Source of the DNA: Paludibacteraceae bacterium
GTDB lineage: Bacteria > Bacteroidota > Bacteroidia > Bacteroidales > Paludibacteraceae
Reading direction: 5' to 3'
Assembly (NCBI GenBank): GCA_905235225.1
Contig: CAJOKE010000035.1
Coordinates: 1 to 51,564, forward strand
Length of the DNA: 51,564 nt
Part shown: one piece after another, positions 35,843 through 43,060 of the stretch
How the letters are laid out: each line of letters opens with the position of its first letter
How positions within the stretch are numbered: the stretch's first letter is position 1
Position numbers and translations under genes: made by a program
Notes under the pieces: generated by a model
Told to the model about the DNA's origin: nothing
The model's input: only the letters and a program-made list of their open reading frames with translations
Database searches by the model: none

Positions 35843-37180
35843 TTATTTCTTTTTTATCGTACACCATTTAGTTGCTGTGTCAAAGGTCATCTTGACTTCC
35901 GTGTCTTCCGTGATGGACGGTAATGTCGCACCGTCACCGCCGCCGTCAGCCGAGAACCACCAGCCCGCAAACTCTCCGCCGTCGGCTTTCCATGTGCGCC
36001 ATACGTTTTTCCAGTCTGTCGTCACCGCTGTCGCAAAATACGTGTTGCCTTTGTATATCGTGAACTCCGCCACCTGCTGATATACGGTCTCACCCGGACT
36101 CATCGCGTCAAATGTCCAGCCGTTCCAGTCTCCCGTTACATACAGCGGCGACAGATCCGCTTCGCTCACATCCAACGCCCATTTCTCGATAATCTTCTTG
36201 TCCAAATCCAAATACAGACCCCAGTAGCCCTTGCCGGGTTTGTAGCCCTTGACATAGTTCGGGTCTTTCTGCATACTGATAATACGCTCTTCGATAAACG
36301 GAGACTCGCCGAACTTGCGTTCCCCGTTCACTTCCATCGTCGGGGAGAACATGAACGCTGTCTCATCGCTTTCGGCATAGACATATACCTCGTATTGGTA
36401 GTTGTCCAAACGCTTGGTGTAGATATAATACCCGAACACATAGTCACTCTCCGCCTCATTCGACTTGAATGCCCATATATACGGATAATCCGCTATTTCG
36501 TCCAAATCCTCGGGAACCATCACAATCAGTTTGTTCTCAAACCGGGTCACGTTGTCGCTGTTGTCCGTCACCGTCACCGTCATGTCGTATGCGCCTTCTT
36601 CCGCAAAACTGTATGTGAAGGTCACTTCCTCTTCGTCCTTGCTCAACTCATATACCTGATGGACATGGACTGCCGGAATGTCAAACACAGCACTTTTCAG
36701 ACGGTCTTCGCCGTACAGCGTTGTCTTTAGAACGCATTCCCCGAGGTGCGCGATGGTGTCATAATCCACCGCCATCATCTTCTGCAGACCTTCTATATAA
36801 GGGGCCTTGGTGCCGGGCGAGTAACGCACGGCGATGATTTTCTTCATCTCTGTCCCGTGTATATCCGTTGCCGTGAAGCACACTTCCGCCGGGAAGGTCG
36901 CATCAATCGGGACAACCAACGTGTAGTCGAAATTCCAGACCACCGGATGCTGACCGCTCAAATCTGTTTCCTCGTTGATTTTCCATGCCTCGCAACGCAT
37001 GGACACACTGCTCAAACCGGTATAGCAGGACGCCTGTCCTGAAATGCGGACTTCCTTGCCGCCGAATGCGTCTATCACATCGCGGTCGATATACAGACCG
37101 GGACGCACATCCGCTCCTTCCTCGCGGCAGCCGCATAACAACGCCGCGAGACATAATACTATATAACTGTATCGTTTCAT
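35843..37180 (-). CDS. Surface glycan-binding lipoprotein (SusE/F-like) of the galactan PUL
   Basis: 445 aa. The lipoprotein signal peptide MKRYSYIVLCLAALLCGC places it in the outer membrane, probably on the surface. Residues about 25-210 look like Ig-like beta domains. The C-terminal half has an aromatic-rich module (VTGDWNGWTFDAMSP, WRTWKADGGEFAGWWFS) of the kind found in SusE/SusF and other glycan-binding proteins. It lies 7 nt after the GH53 lipoprotein gene and 3 nt before susC, where galactan PULs carry their surface glycan-binding protein. Galactan binding is inferred from context. Confidence 0.8.
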   Translation of the reverse strand: MKRYSYIVLCLAALLCGCREEGADVRPGLYIDRDVIDAFGGKEVRISGQASCYTGLSSVSMRCEAWKINEETDLSGQHPVVWNFDYTLVVPIDATFPAEVCFTATDIHGTEMKKIIAVRYSPGTKAPYIEGLQKMMAVDYDTIAHLGECVLKTTLYGEDRLKSAVFDIPAVHVHQVYELSKDEEEVTFTYSFAEEGAYDMTVTVTDNSDNVTRFENKLIVMVPEDLDEIADYPYIWAFKSNEAESDYVFGYYIYTKRLDNYQYEVYVYAESDETAFMFSPTMEVNGERKFGESPFIEERIISMQKDPNYVKGYKPGKGYWGLYLDLDKKIIEKWALDVSEADLSPLYVTGDWNGWTFDAMSPGETVYQQVAEFTIYKGNTYFATAVTTDWKNVWRTWKADGGEFAGWWFSADGGGDGATLPSITEDTEVKMTFDTATKWCTIKKK

Positions 37181-37187
37181 GGTTCAC

Positions 37188-38639
37188 TTAATTATATTTC
37201 ATTGCATTTACTGCCGGCAAAACCTTGCCTTCATAATCAAACAATGCCGAATTGGCGGTCACGTTCTGTCCGTCTTTCTTCCAGCCGCAGTTAGGCGCGT
37301 CTATGTATATCGGGTCCCAATAAATATAGCCCAACACCCGCGGCGAACCTGCCTTGATGGCTTCTGTCAAGCCTTGGAGGAACGACCACTGCGCCTCTTC
37401 CGATATGCCGTAAGGCGTGTTATCCTTGATCTGACCGTCCGAACCGTCCGGCTGCTTCTCCGTCCAGGCAAAACCCGTCTCCATGACAATGAAATCCTTG
37501 TCATACATCTCGGTCAGTGTCTTTGCCCAGTCCATGATTGTTTCTATCGTATAGTTCCCGTAGAACGGATAATACGATGCGCCGATGATGTCATAGTCGC
37601 AGTTGTAGTTCTTCATGTTGCTCAGGAACCATTTGTATGTTCCTAAATTGATGGTACTGCTTGTCGTCAGGTGCAGGATGATACGTGCCTCGGGACATGC
37701 TTCCCGTACCGCACGGCTGCCTTCGTTGAGCAACGCCGCTAACGCCTGCATGTCATTCACATAGCCGCCAATGCTGTCAGGCTTGTCCGCGTTGCCGAAC
37801 AGTATGCCCGACTGGATTTCATTGCCTAATGACACATATTCGGGACCGGTCCCTTGTGCGTTCATCTTGTTCAGGAAATCGCGCGTATAGGTATAGACAG
37901 CCTCTTTGAGCTGTGCCATGTCATACGACTGCCATGCGGCGGGTTTGTATTGTTCGCTGCCGTTCGTCCAGTAGTCGGAGTAATGGAAAGTCAGTTCGAT
38001 TGCCATGCCAGCCTCTTTCGCACGCCGCGCCAAGGCTAATATGGCATCCTCTGTCTGGACATCATTCCATAACTGGTTGCCCGGAAACTGCTCGCCGCCG
38101 GGCGCATTGTACAGACGCAGACGGGCAAGGTTCATGCCGTTTGCCGCACACAGCGCAAAGCAGTCGCCCGCTTTCCCCTCCGCATCGCGGTAAACGCCTT
38201 TGTTCTTCTCGACTTGGGTGAGCATGGACATGTCGCCGCCTTTGATGAACACGCGCTTGCTGCCTGCCGTCAGGTTGACGCTGCGTACACTCACATCACT
38301 CAACGCCACGGCGGAACCGCCGTCTAACGCCTCGCCGCTTATCGCGACCTCACCGCTGCCGGCATCTATGCCGCGGATGTTAACCACGTGCCACACATCT
38401 TTGGCAAGCAACACACTGGAGCGCATACCGTTTGCCTGCACAACCAACAGTACGCTGTCATTGCCGCGGACATACGCGGACAAATCGTAGTAGCCTTTTG
38501 CTACGGAGATTGTCGTGTCCAACCGGCTGAAACTGACCACAGACACCTCGGCGGACGGGTCGTCCATCTTACCGGGATAATCTGCCTTACAAGCGTTCAG
38601 CAACACCGAACACAACAAAAACAGAATAATCTTTTTCAT
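37188..38639 (-). CDS. GH53 endo-beta-1,4-galactanase, surface lipoprotein
   Basis: 483 aa from ATG 38639. A longer in-frame start at 38753 adds a Gln/Asn-rich leader before the signal peptide and would place it close to the promoter, so it is rejected. The signal peptide ends in lipobox LLNAC. An Ig-like domain occupies about residues 30-130, then the GH53 barrel: MNLARLRLYNAPGG, TFHYSDYWTNG, acid/base E274 in SLGNEIQ and nucleophile E387 in VMETGFAW. As first gene of the operon and lipid-anchored, it likely starts galactan breakdown at the cell surface, while the second GH53 shortens the products further. Confidence 0.93.
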   Translation of the reverse strand: MKKIILFLLCSVLLNACKADYPGKMDDPSAEVSVVSFSRLDTTISVAKGYYDLSAYVRGNDSVLLVVQANGMRSSVLLAKDVWHVVNIRGIDAGSGEVAISGEALDGGSAVALSDVSVRSVNLTAGSKRVFIKGGDMSMLTQVEKNKGVYRDAEGKAGDCFALCAANGMNLARLRLYNAPGGEQFPGNQLWNDVQTEDAILALARRAKEAGMAIELTFHYSDYWTNGSEQYKPAAWQSYDMAQLKEAVYTYTRDFLNKMNAQGTGPEYVSLGNEIQSGILFGNADKPDSIGGYVNDMQALAALLNEGSRAVREACPEARIILHLTTSSTINLGTYKWFLSNMKNYNCDYDIIGASYYPFYGNYTIETIMDWAKTLTEMYDKDFIVMETGFAWTEKQPDGSDGQIKDNTPYGISEEAQWSFLQGLTEAIKAGSPRVLGYIYWDPIYIDAPNCGWKKDGQNVTANSALFDYEGKVLPAVNAMKYN

Positions 38640-38840
38640 GGTATTATTATAATTGTAGTTTTCTTCGCTGTTTTCTTCGCTGTTTGAGGTTTTCCCCGCT
38701 GTTAGGGGGTTGGCTCCGCCGTTTTGTTGTTTGATGCGGATACTATCCGCCATATTTCTTGTTCTCTATGAAATTTGGCTCTCAAACCAACGGACTTTGT
38801 CTGTCAAACTTTCAACCCACAAAAAAACCTCAAATCCGCG

Positions 38841-38872
38841 CAAAGGTACTGCTTTTTCCTCATTCCCGCAAA
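38841..38872 (-). promoter_or_regulatory. Promoter of the galactan PUL operon
   Basis: On the minus strand TTTG (38872-38869), a 20-nt spacer and TACCTTTG (38848-38841) fit the Bacteroidota consensus. The leader to ATG 38639 would be about 195 nt and contains two copies of aacagcgaagaa just before the gene. This one promoter can serve all nine genes down to galM. Confidence 0.85.
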
Positions 38873-38880
38873 TCACCATC

Positions 38881-38940
38881 ACATTTTTAACTCCTTTTAA
38901 CAACATTTAGCAACTTTTAATTACTTTTAACCTCTTTTAA
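38881..38940. repeat. Six T-tract units in exact 10-bp phase between divergent promoters
   Basis: The sequence reads as six 10-bp blocks, five ending in TTTTAA (ends at 38890, 38900, 38920, 38930, 38940) and one in ATTTAG (38910). The blocks begin 9 bp upstream of the galactan promoter -33. A/T-tracts repeated once per helical turn predict intrinsic DNA curvature. Confidence 0.8.
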
Positions 38941-39012
38941 TATCTTCCTTTTTTGCCTCTCTTCATATTTTTATATTGTACTCTTTTTTTTACATCAATT
39001 TTTGCATTTTTT

Positions 39013-39044
39013 TTTGCTTGTCCCAATTTTTTGTCGTACCTTTG
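39013..39044 (+). promoter_or_regulatory. Promoter of the regulator operon
   Basis: TTTG (39013-39016), 20-nt spacer, TACCTTTG (39037-39044), an exact Bacteroidota-type promoter. Start near 39051; the leader of about 175 nt contains the eight-unit 11-bp array. Confidence 0.85.
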
Positions 39045-39067
39045 CACCCTCTTTCTACCGACTTCTT

Positions 39068-39155
39068 CCCAAAGGTCGCCCAAAGGTCGCCCAAAGGTCG
39101 CCCAAAGGTCGCGCATAGGTCAAGCACAAGTGCCGCATAGGTCGCCCATAGGTCA
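39068..39155 (+). repeat. 11-bp tandem array, eight units, in a 5' leader
   Basis: Four perfect cccaaaggtcg units (39068-39111) are followed by cgcataggtca, agcacaagtgc, cgcataggtcg and cccataggtca (to 39155). It is the same element, on the opposite strand, as 11816-11870; the difference is three extra copies of the perfect unit. Flanking bases (gacttcttccc before, aagtaacggataa after) are shared too. Confidence 0.9.
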
Positions 39156-39226
39156 CAAGTAACGGATAAGTAGTTTATGAATACTTACAAAATACATGTC
39201 AAATAACTTCAAAAAACCCTTTAATT

Positions 39227-39742
39227 ATGGCAAAAGTTTTTAATGAACACCCGGTTTCCTTGATTCATGGAAAAATCCAAAAAAACGCATCAGGCTATTT
39301 CTATGTTACTCCATTGGGTAAACAGAAATTCAGAGCACGCCGCGAAGATTACCAGCAGAAACGTTCCCCCAAACAACTCTGGCACACCGCTTCGTTCGTC
39401 TGGGCGCACCAACAGATTCGTTTGGTCTGGGATGACCCCGAACAGGTCGCTCAAATCACGCAGGAATGGAAAGACGCTATGCGGCGAACCCCCGACGGAA
39501 AACTGTATATCGACGCCAAAGGATGGAAATTCGCCTGCCTACAGCTCCAATGGAAAACCGAACACCCCTACGAGCAGTGGTACGAAAACTATCTGCAGCA
39601 AATCGCCGAAAAAGCCGACGAAAAAACATCTGCCGAATCGGTCTCCGATTACATGCTCCGGCATCAGGCGGAAATACTCGAAGCACAAGCCGCCGCACTG
39701 CGCACACAACTCAAAGAAAGGCATCCTAATGATGATCAATAA
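39227..39742 (+). CDS. Conserved-looking hypothetical protein, first gene of the regulator operon
   Basis: 171 aa, cytoplasmic by lack of signal or membrane segment. The N-terminal third is basic (FRARREDYQQKRSPKQLWH), the middle Trp-rich (W at several positions, including VWAHQQIRLVWDD), and the end is a Glu/Ala-rich helix. I do not recognise the family. It lies 16 nt before the likely start of the membrane-spanning regulator gene and has its own promoter, so it may act with or before that regulator. No DNA-binding motif can be seen. Confidence 0.75.
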   Translation: MAKVFNEHPVSLIHGKIQKNASGYFYVTPLGKQKFRARREDYQQKRSPKQLWHTASFVWAHQQIRLVWDDPEQVAQITQEWKDAMRRTPDGKLYIDAKGWKFACLQLQWKTEHPYEQWYENYLQQIAEKADEKTSAESVSDYMLRHQAEILEAQAAALRTQLKERHPNDDQ

Positions 39743-39758
39743 CCCCTTCCGTACCACT

Positions 39759-41249
39759 ATGAACAAGCCTTTTATCCTATTCACCCTGCTCATCGCCCTT
39801 CTCGCTGCGTGTTCCCCGCAGCAGAAGCACTATCGGATTGGCGTCAGCCAGTGTCTGGACGATGCGTGGCGGCAGAAAATGAACTATGAGATGGAGCGCG
39901 AACTGCTGCTCCATCCCGATATGACCCTCTCTACAAGAGTCGCTTACGGCAGTAACACCCTCCAATGCGCACAAATAGACAGTTTCATCGCCGAACGGGT
40001 GGACTTGCTCATCGTCAGTCCCAATGAAACCGACGAAGTAAGACCCGCTGTGACCAGAGCATACCGCGCAGGTATTCCTGTCATTGTCGCTGACCGTAGC
40101 GTCGGGGGAAACGAGTGGACCGCATTCATCGGCGGAGATAATCATCGCGTCGGACAACTTATCGCCGAATGGCTCATCGATATTCAGCATGAACAAAAAC
40201 GCCCGATCCATGTCCTCGAAGTGACCGGTTTGACCAATTCTGCGCCGACTGTACTCAGACATGAGGGGATGATGCAGAGGCTCGGCGAAGAACAACTCTC
40301 CAACCCCAAACTCCCCGTTCCCGCTATTGCCTCTGTCATGGGCAGCTGGCAAAAACAAGATGCCTATAACGCTGTCTATGACTACCTCAAAACGCACAAT
40401 GACATCGAAGTCATTGTCGCACATAATGACCTCATGGCGGTCGGGGCCGCCGAAGCCGTGGCGGATAGCAAAAACTATTCGCGCGGAAACGTCCGTATCA
40501 GCGGTGTGGACGGCATTTCTGTCGGACTGCAGGCTATTGCCGATGGCATTATCGAATGTACTGCCTCTTATTCCTCGCGTGGCGATATGGTTATCGAAAC
40601 AGCTGCACGTATATTGGCGGGCAAACCGTTTGTACGGGACACTGTCCTCGAAACGACCATGATCGACGCCAATGCCGCAAGAGCCTTGCTCCTGCAATAT
40701 CGCGAAAGACTCCATGACCTCGAAACACTCAAAATCGTCCAACTGCGCTCCGATAGTATGTGGCAACGGCTCAAAACAGATAGGGTGGTGTTGATCTCTA
40801 TTGTGCTGGTATTCTTTTTGCTGCTCATTCTTGCCCTCATAGCACTTTCTTTACAACAGAAAAAAATGCAGGCGGAAATCAAAAACGAACTCCTCCCGCA
40901 ACTCGAGGACGTGCAGGAAGCAATCCAACTCAGCCGAAGGGATGAACTCTTTGCTGCACGATTGAGACAACTCATCGATGACCACCTCGGCGACCCCAAA
41001 CTCAATGTCGAATACCTTGGCTCTATGCTGCAACTCAGTCGTACACAGGTATTTAGACGTGTTAAGGCAATTACAGGAAAAGGACCGCTTGAGTATATAC
41101 GCGAGCGCAGACTTATCAAAGCCGATTATATGCTCCGTAATACCGATATGACCGTCCAGCAGGTCGCCCTCGAACTCTGTTTCTCCAGTCCCGGATATTT
41201 CACCAAATGCTATAAAGAGTACTTCGGACATCTTCCCAGTACACGCTAA
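39759..41249 (+). CDS. Membrane-spanning one-component regulator: periplasmic sugar-binding domain plus AraC domain
   Basis: 496 aa from ATG 39759; in-frame ATGs at 39729/39732 add about 10 residues before the signal sequence, and the frame is open further back to 39267, where it overlaps the previous gene and encodes no plausible N-terminus. Residues 1-20 form a lipoprotein-like signal (LIALLAACSP). Residues about 24-300 are a type 1 periplasmic binding domain (ribose/LacI type; IGVSQCLDD, LIVSPNETDEV, FIGGDNHRVGQ, VIVAHNDLMAVGAA). One membrane helix (about 343-366) and a short coiled coil lead to an AraC-type HTH domain (about 390-495; LQLSRTQVFRRVKAITGKGP, LCFSSPGYFTKCYKEYFG). No histidine kinase or receiver is present. 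It probably senses a sugar and activates the adjacent fructan PUL. Confidence 0.88.
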   Translation: MNKPFILFTLLIALLAACSPQQKHYRIGVSQCLDDAWRQKMNYEMERELLLHPDMTLSTRVAYGSNTLQCAQIDSFIAERVDLLIVSPNETDEVRPAVTRAYRAGIPVIVADRSVGGNEWTAFIGGDNHRVGQLIAEWLIDIQHEQKRPIHVLEVTGLTNSAPTVLRHEGMMQRLGEEQLSNPKLPVPAIASVMGSWQKQDAYNAVYDYLKTHNDIEVIVAHNDLMAVGAAEAVADSKNYSRGNVRISGVDGISVGLQAIADGIIECTASYSSRGDMVIETAARILAGKPFVRDTVLETTMIDANAARALLLQYRERLHDLETLKIVQLRSDSMWQRLKTDRVVLISIVLVFFLLLILALIALSLQQKKMQAEIKNELLPQLEDVQEAIQLSRRDELFAARLRQLIDDHLGDPKLNVEYLGSMLQLSRTQVFRRVKAITGKGPLEYIRERRLIKADYMLRNTDMTVQQVALELCFSSPGYFTKCYKEYFGHLPSTR

Positions 41250-41250
41250 A

Positions 41251-41332
41251 TGCAACATTTTTAATTGGTAATTTTGTTGCAAAATGTGCTAAATTTGTTG
41301 CAGCGCAACATGAACGGCATATTTTGCAACAT
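41251..41332 (+). promoter_or_regulatory. Palindromic GTTGCA/TGCAAC sites upstream of the fructan PUL promoter
   Basis: In 82 nt there are TGCAACAT (41251-41258), the palindrome ATTTTGTTGCAAAAT (41271-41285), the perfect palindrome TGTTGCAGCGCAACA (41296-41310) and ATTTTGCAACAT (41321-41332). They end 5 nt before the -33, where an activator such as the adjacent AraC-type regulator would bind. Confidence 0.6.
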
Positions 41333-41337
41333 CTTTC

Positions 41338-41369
41338 TTTGTGCGTGTGCGTTTATTGATGTACCTTTG
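41338..41369 (+). promoter_or_regulatory. Promoter of the fructan PUL
   Basis: TTTG (41338-41341), 20-nt spacer, TACCTTTG (41362-41369). The leader to ATG 41443 is about 65 nt. Confidence 0.85.
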
Positions 41370-41442
41370 CCCTCGATTTTTCAAACGCCCTGCGGGACAC
41401 AAGGTTTGATACTAACATTTTTATTAACCAAAATTCTATATC

Positions 41443-42945
41443 ATGAAGTGTAAAAGACTCTTTTTTCTTGCCTTTCTCATGATGACTTTCGGCTCGGTCG
41501 GACTGTTTGCGCAGACTTCGGCTACGGGTGTCGTTATTGATGCTGCTACCGGCGATCCCGTCATAGGCGCATCTGTCATTGAGCAAGGGACTTCCAATGG
41601 TACAATTACCGATTTTGACGGTAACTTTGTTCTGAACGTATCTTCCGGCGCGAAACTCGTCGTTTCCTATGTCGGGTACAAGTCACAAACTGTTGATGCC
41701 GGCACTTCCTTGTCCGTCAAGTTGGTGGAAGACAGCGAAATCCTCGAGGAAGTGGTCGTTACCGGTTATACCGCGCAGCGTAAAGCCGATTTGACCGGTG
41801 CTGTCGGTGTAATGGACATGACCAAGGCGACCAGCGAGGCTTCGGCTTCCATGCTTACATCCATGCAAGGCAGACTGCCCGGTGTGCAAATCACTACTGA
41901 CGCCGCCCCCGGCGGAGCGGGTTCTATCCGTATCCGTGGTATGAGTTCCATTAACGGCACTGACCCCCTCTATGTGATTGACGGTGTACCCACTACTGAA
42001 AATATCGCCTCGCTCAACCAGGCGGATATAGAGTCCATTCAGGTTCTTAAAGATGCCTCGTCTGCTTCTATATATGGTTCGCGCGCGGCGAATGGTGTTA
42101 TCATCATTACTACCAAAAAAGCCAAAGGCGACAAACTCGATGTCAATGTCAGCTATGCCGCTACCCTCCAAACGGTTGCCAAACGCTATCAGATGCTTAA
42201 CGCACAGCAATGGGGCGAAGCATACTGGGCGGCCAATAACAATGCGGGACTTACTCCCTCGCACCCCTTCTATGGAAATGGCTCTACACCCCAGTTGCTC
42301 CATTATCTTGATGCAGCGGGTACCATCCGTACCGCCGATACCGATTGGCAGGATGCTGTCTATCATGAGGCGTGGACACACAATGTCTCTGCCAGTGTCG
42401 CTCACTCCGGCGAAAAGGGAAATGTCTTCTTCTCTGGTAACTATATCAATCAGGACGGTCTGATGCGGGAGACGTACTACCACCGCTATAATTTCCGGCT
42501 TAACTCCAATTATAAAATCGGTAAATATGTCGGAGTCGGTGAAAACCTCATGATCGCGCAATGGAGCGACAACGGTTTTGCTACCGGCGAGGATAGGGGT
42601 ATTCCTTATACCGCTATGCGCCAGCACCCCGCTATCCCTGTCTATGACAGCAACGGCAATTTCACCAGCCCCATGCAACTCGCTTCATCCGACATCGCAA
42701 ACCCTGTACACCAGCTCTACAACGGACGCGATAATAGCAATGGCAGTTGGCGTATCTTCGGTAATGCCTATCTCGAAATATATCCCGTAAAGGGCTTGAC
42801 TGTCAAAACAAACATCGGTATCGAACACCTTCAGTATCTCAATAAAGTGCTGAACCGTAAAATCGAGGCTTCCGATGTAACATCAATGTCTCGCGGATAC
42901 GGACAAGGAGACACGTGGACATGGAACCAACACCGCCGCATATAA
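41443..42945 (+). CDS. SusC/RagA transporter of the fructan PUL, N-terminal part (frameshifted)
   Basis: 500 codons, of which 494 are genuine. Signal peptide to about residue 23 (LFAQ), carboxypeptidase-like domain (TGVVIDAATGDPVIGASV), plug domain with EEVVVTGYTAQRKADLTGAV and DGVPTTENIASL, and the first part of the barrel. The frame ends at TAA 42943-42945 in the middle of the barrel. One extra A at 42925-42926 explains this: without it, TWTW continues as TNTAAYNGQW in the frame of the downstream part, giving one protein of about 1013 aa. As written, no complete barrel can form. Confidence 0.9.
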   Translation: MKCKRLFFLAFLMMTFGSVGLFAQTSATGVVIDAATGDPVIGASVIEQGTSNGTITDFDGNFVLNVSSGAKLVVSYVGYKSQTVDAGTSLSVKLVEDSEILEEVVVTGYTAQRKADLTGAVGVMDMTKATSEASASMLTSMQGRLPGVQITTDAAPGGAGSIRIRGMSSINGTDPLYVIDGVPTTENIASLNQADIESIQVLKDASSASIYGSRAANGVIIITTKKAKGDKLDVNVSYAATLQTVAKRYQMLNAQQWGEAYWAANNNAGLTPSHPFYGNGSTPQLLHYLDAAGTIRTADTDWQDAVYHEAWTHNVSASVAHSGEKGNVFFSGNYINQDGLMRETYYHRYNFRLNSNYKIGKYVGVGENLMIAQWSDNGFATGEDRGIPYTAMRQHPAIPVYDSNGNFTSPMQLASSDIANPVHQLYNGRDNSNGSWRIFGNAYLEIYPVKGLTVKTNIGIEHLQYLNKVLNRKIEASDVTSMSRGYGQGDTWTWNQHRRI

Positions 42946-43060
42946 CGGACAGTGGGGGAAACATCGCCTCAATGCCCTTATCGGTACCGAGGCTATCGGC
43001 TATAAATATGAAGGACTTAGTGCTTGGCGTAACCAGTATGCTTTTGAGGACGCGCACTAT

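Noticed and set aside
38640..38753. Longer GH53 start
   Set aside because: Would place an Asn/Gln-rich segment before a clear lipoprotein signal peptide; ATG 38639 is correct by family pattern.
39068..39155. CRISPR array
   Set aside because: Units are 11 bp head-to-tail with no spacers, and no cas genes are present.
39267..39758. Upstream extension of the regulator gene (open frame from 39267)
   Set aside because: It overlaps the 171-aa gene in another frame, has a biased composition and would bury the signal peptide; start set at 39759.
39777..40766. Long minus-strand frame opposite the regulator, and similar ones opposite SusC (41683-42678), SusD (44513-45562) and GH32 (47581-48588)
   Set aside because: They lie entirely inside well-supported genes, have no promoter or family resemblance, and arise from codon bias of the sense strand.
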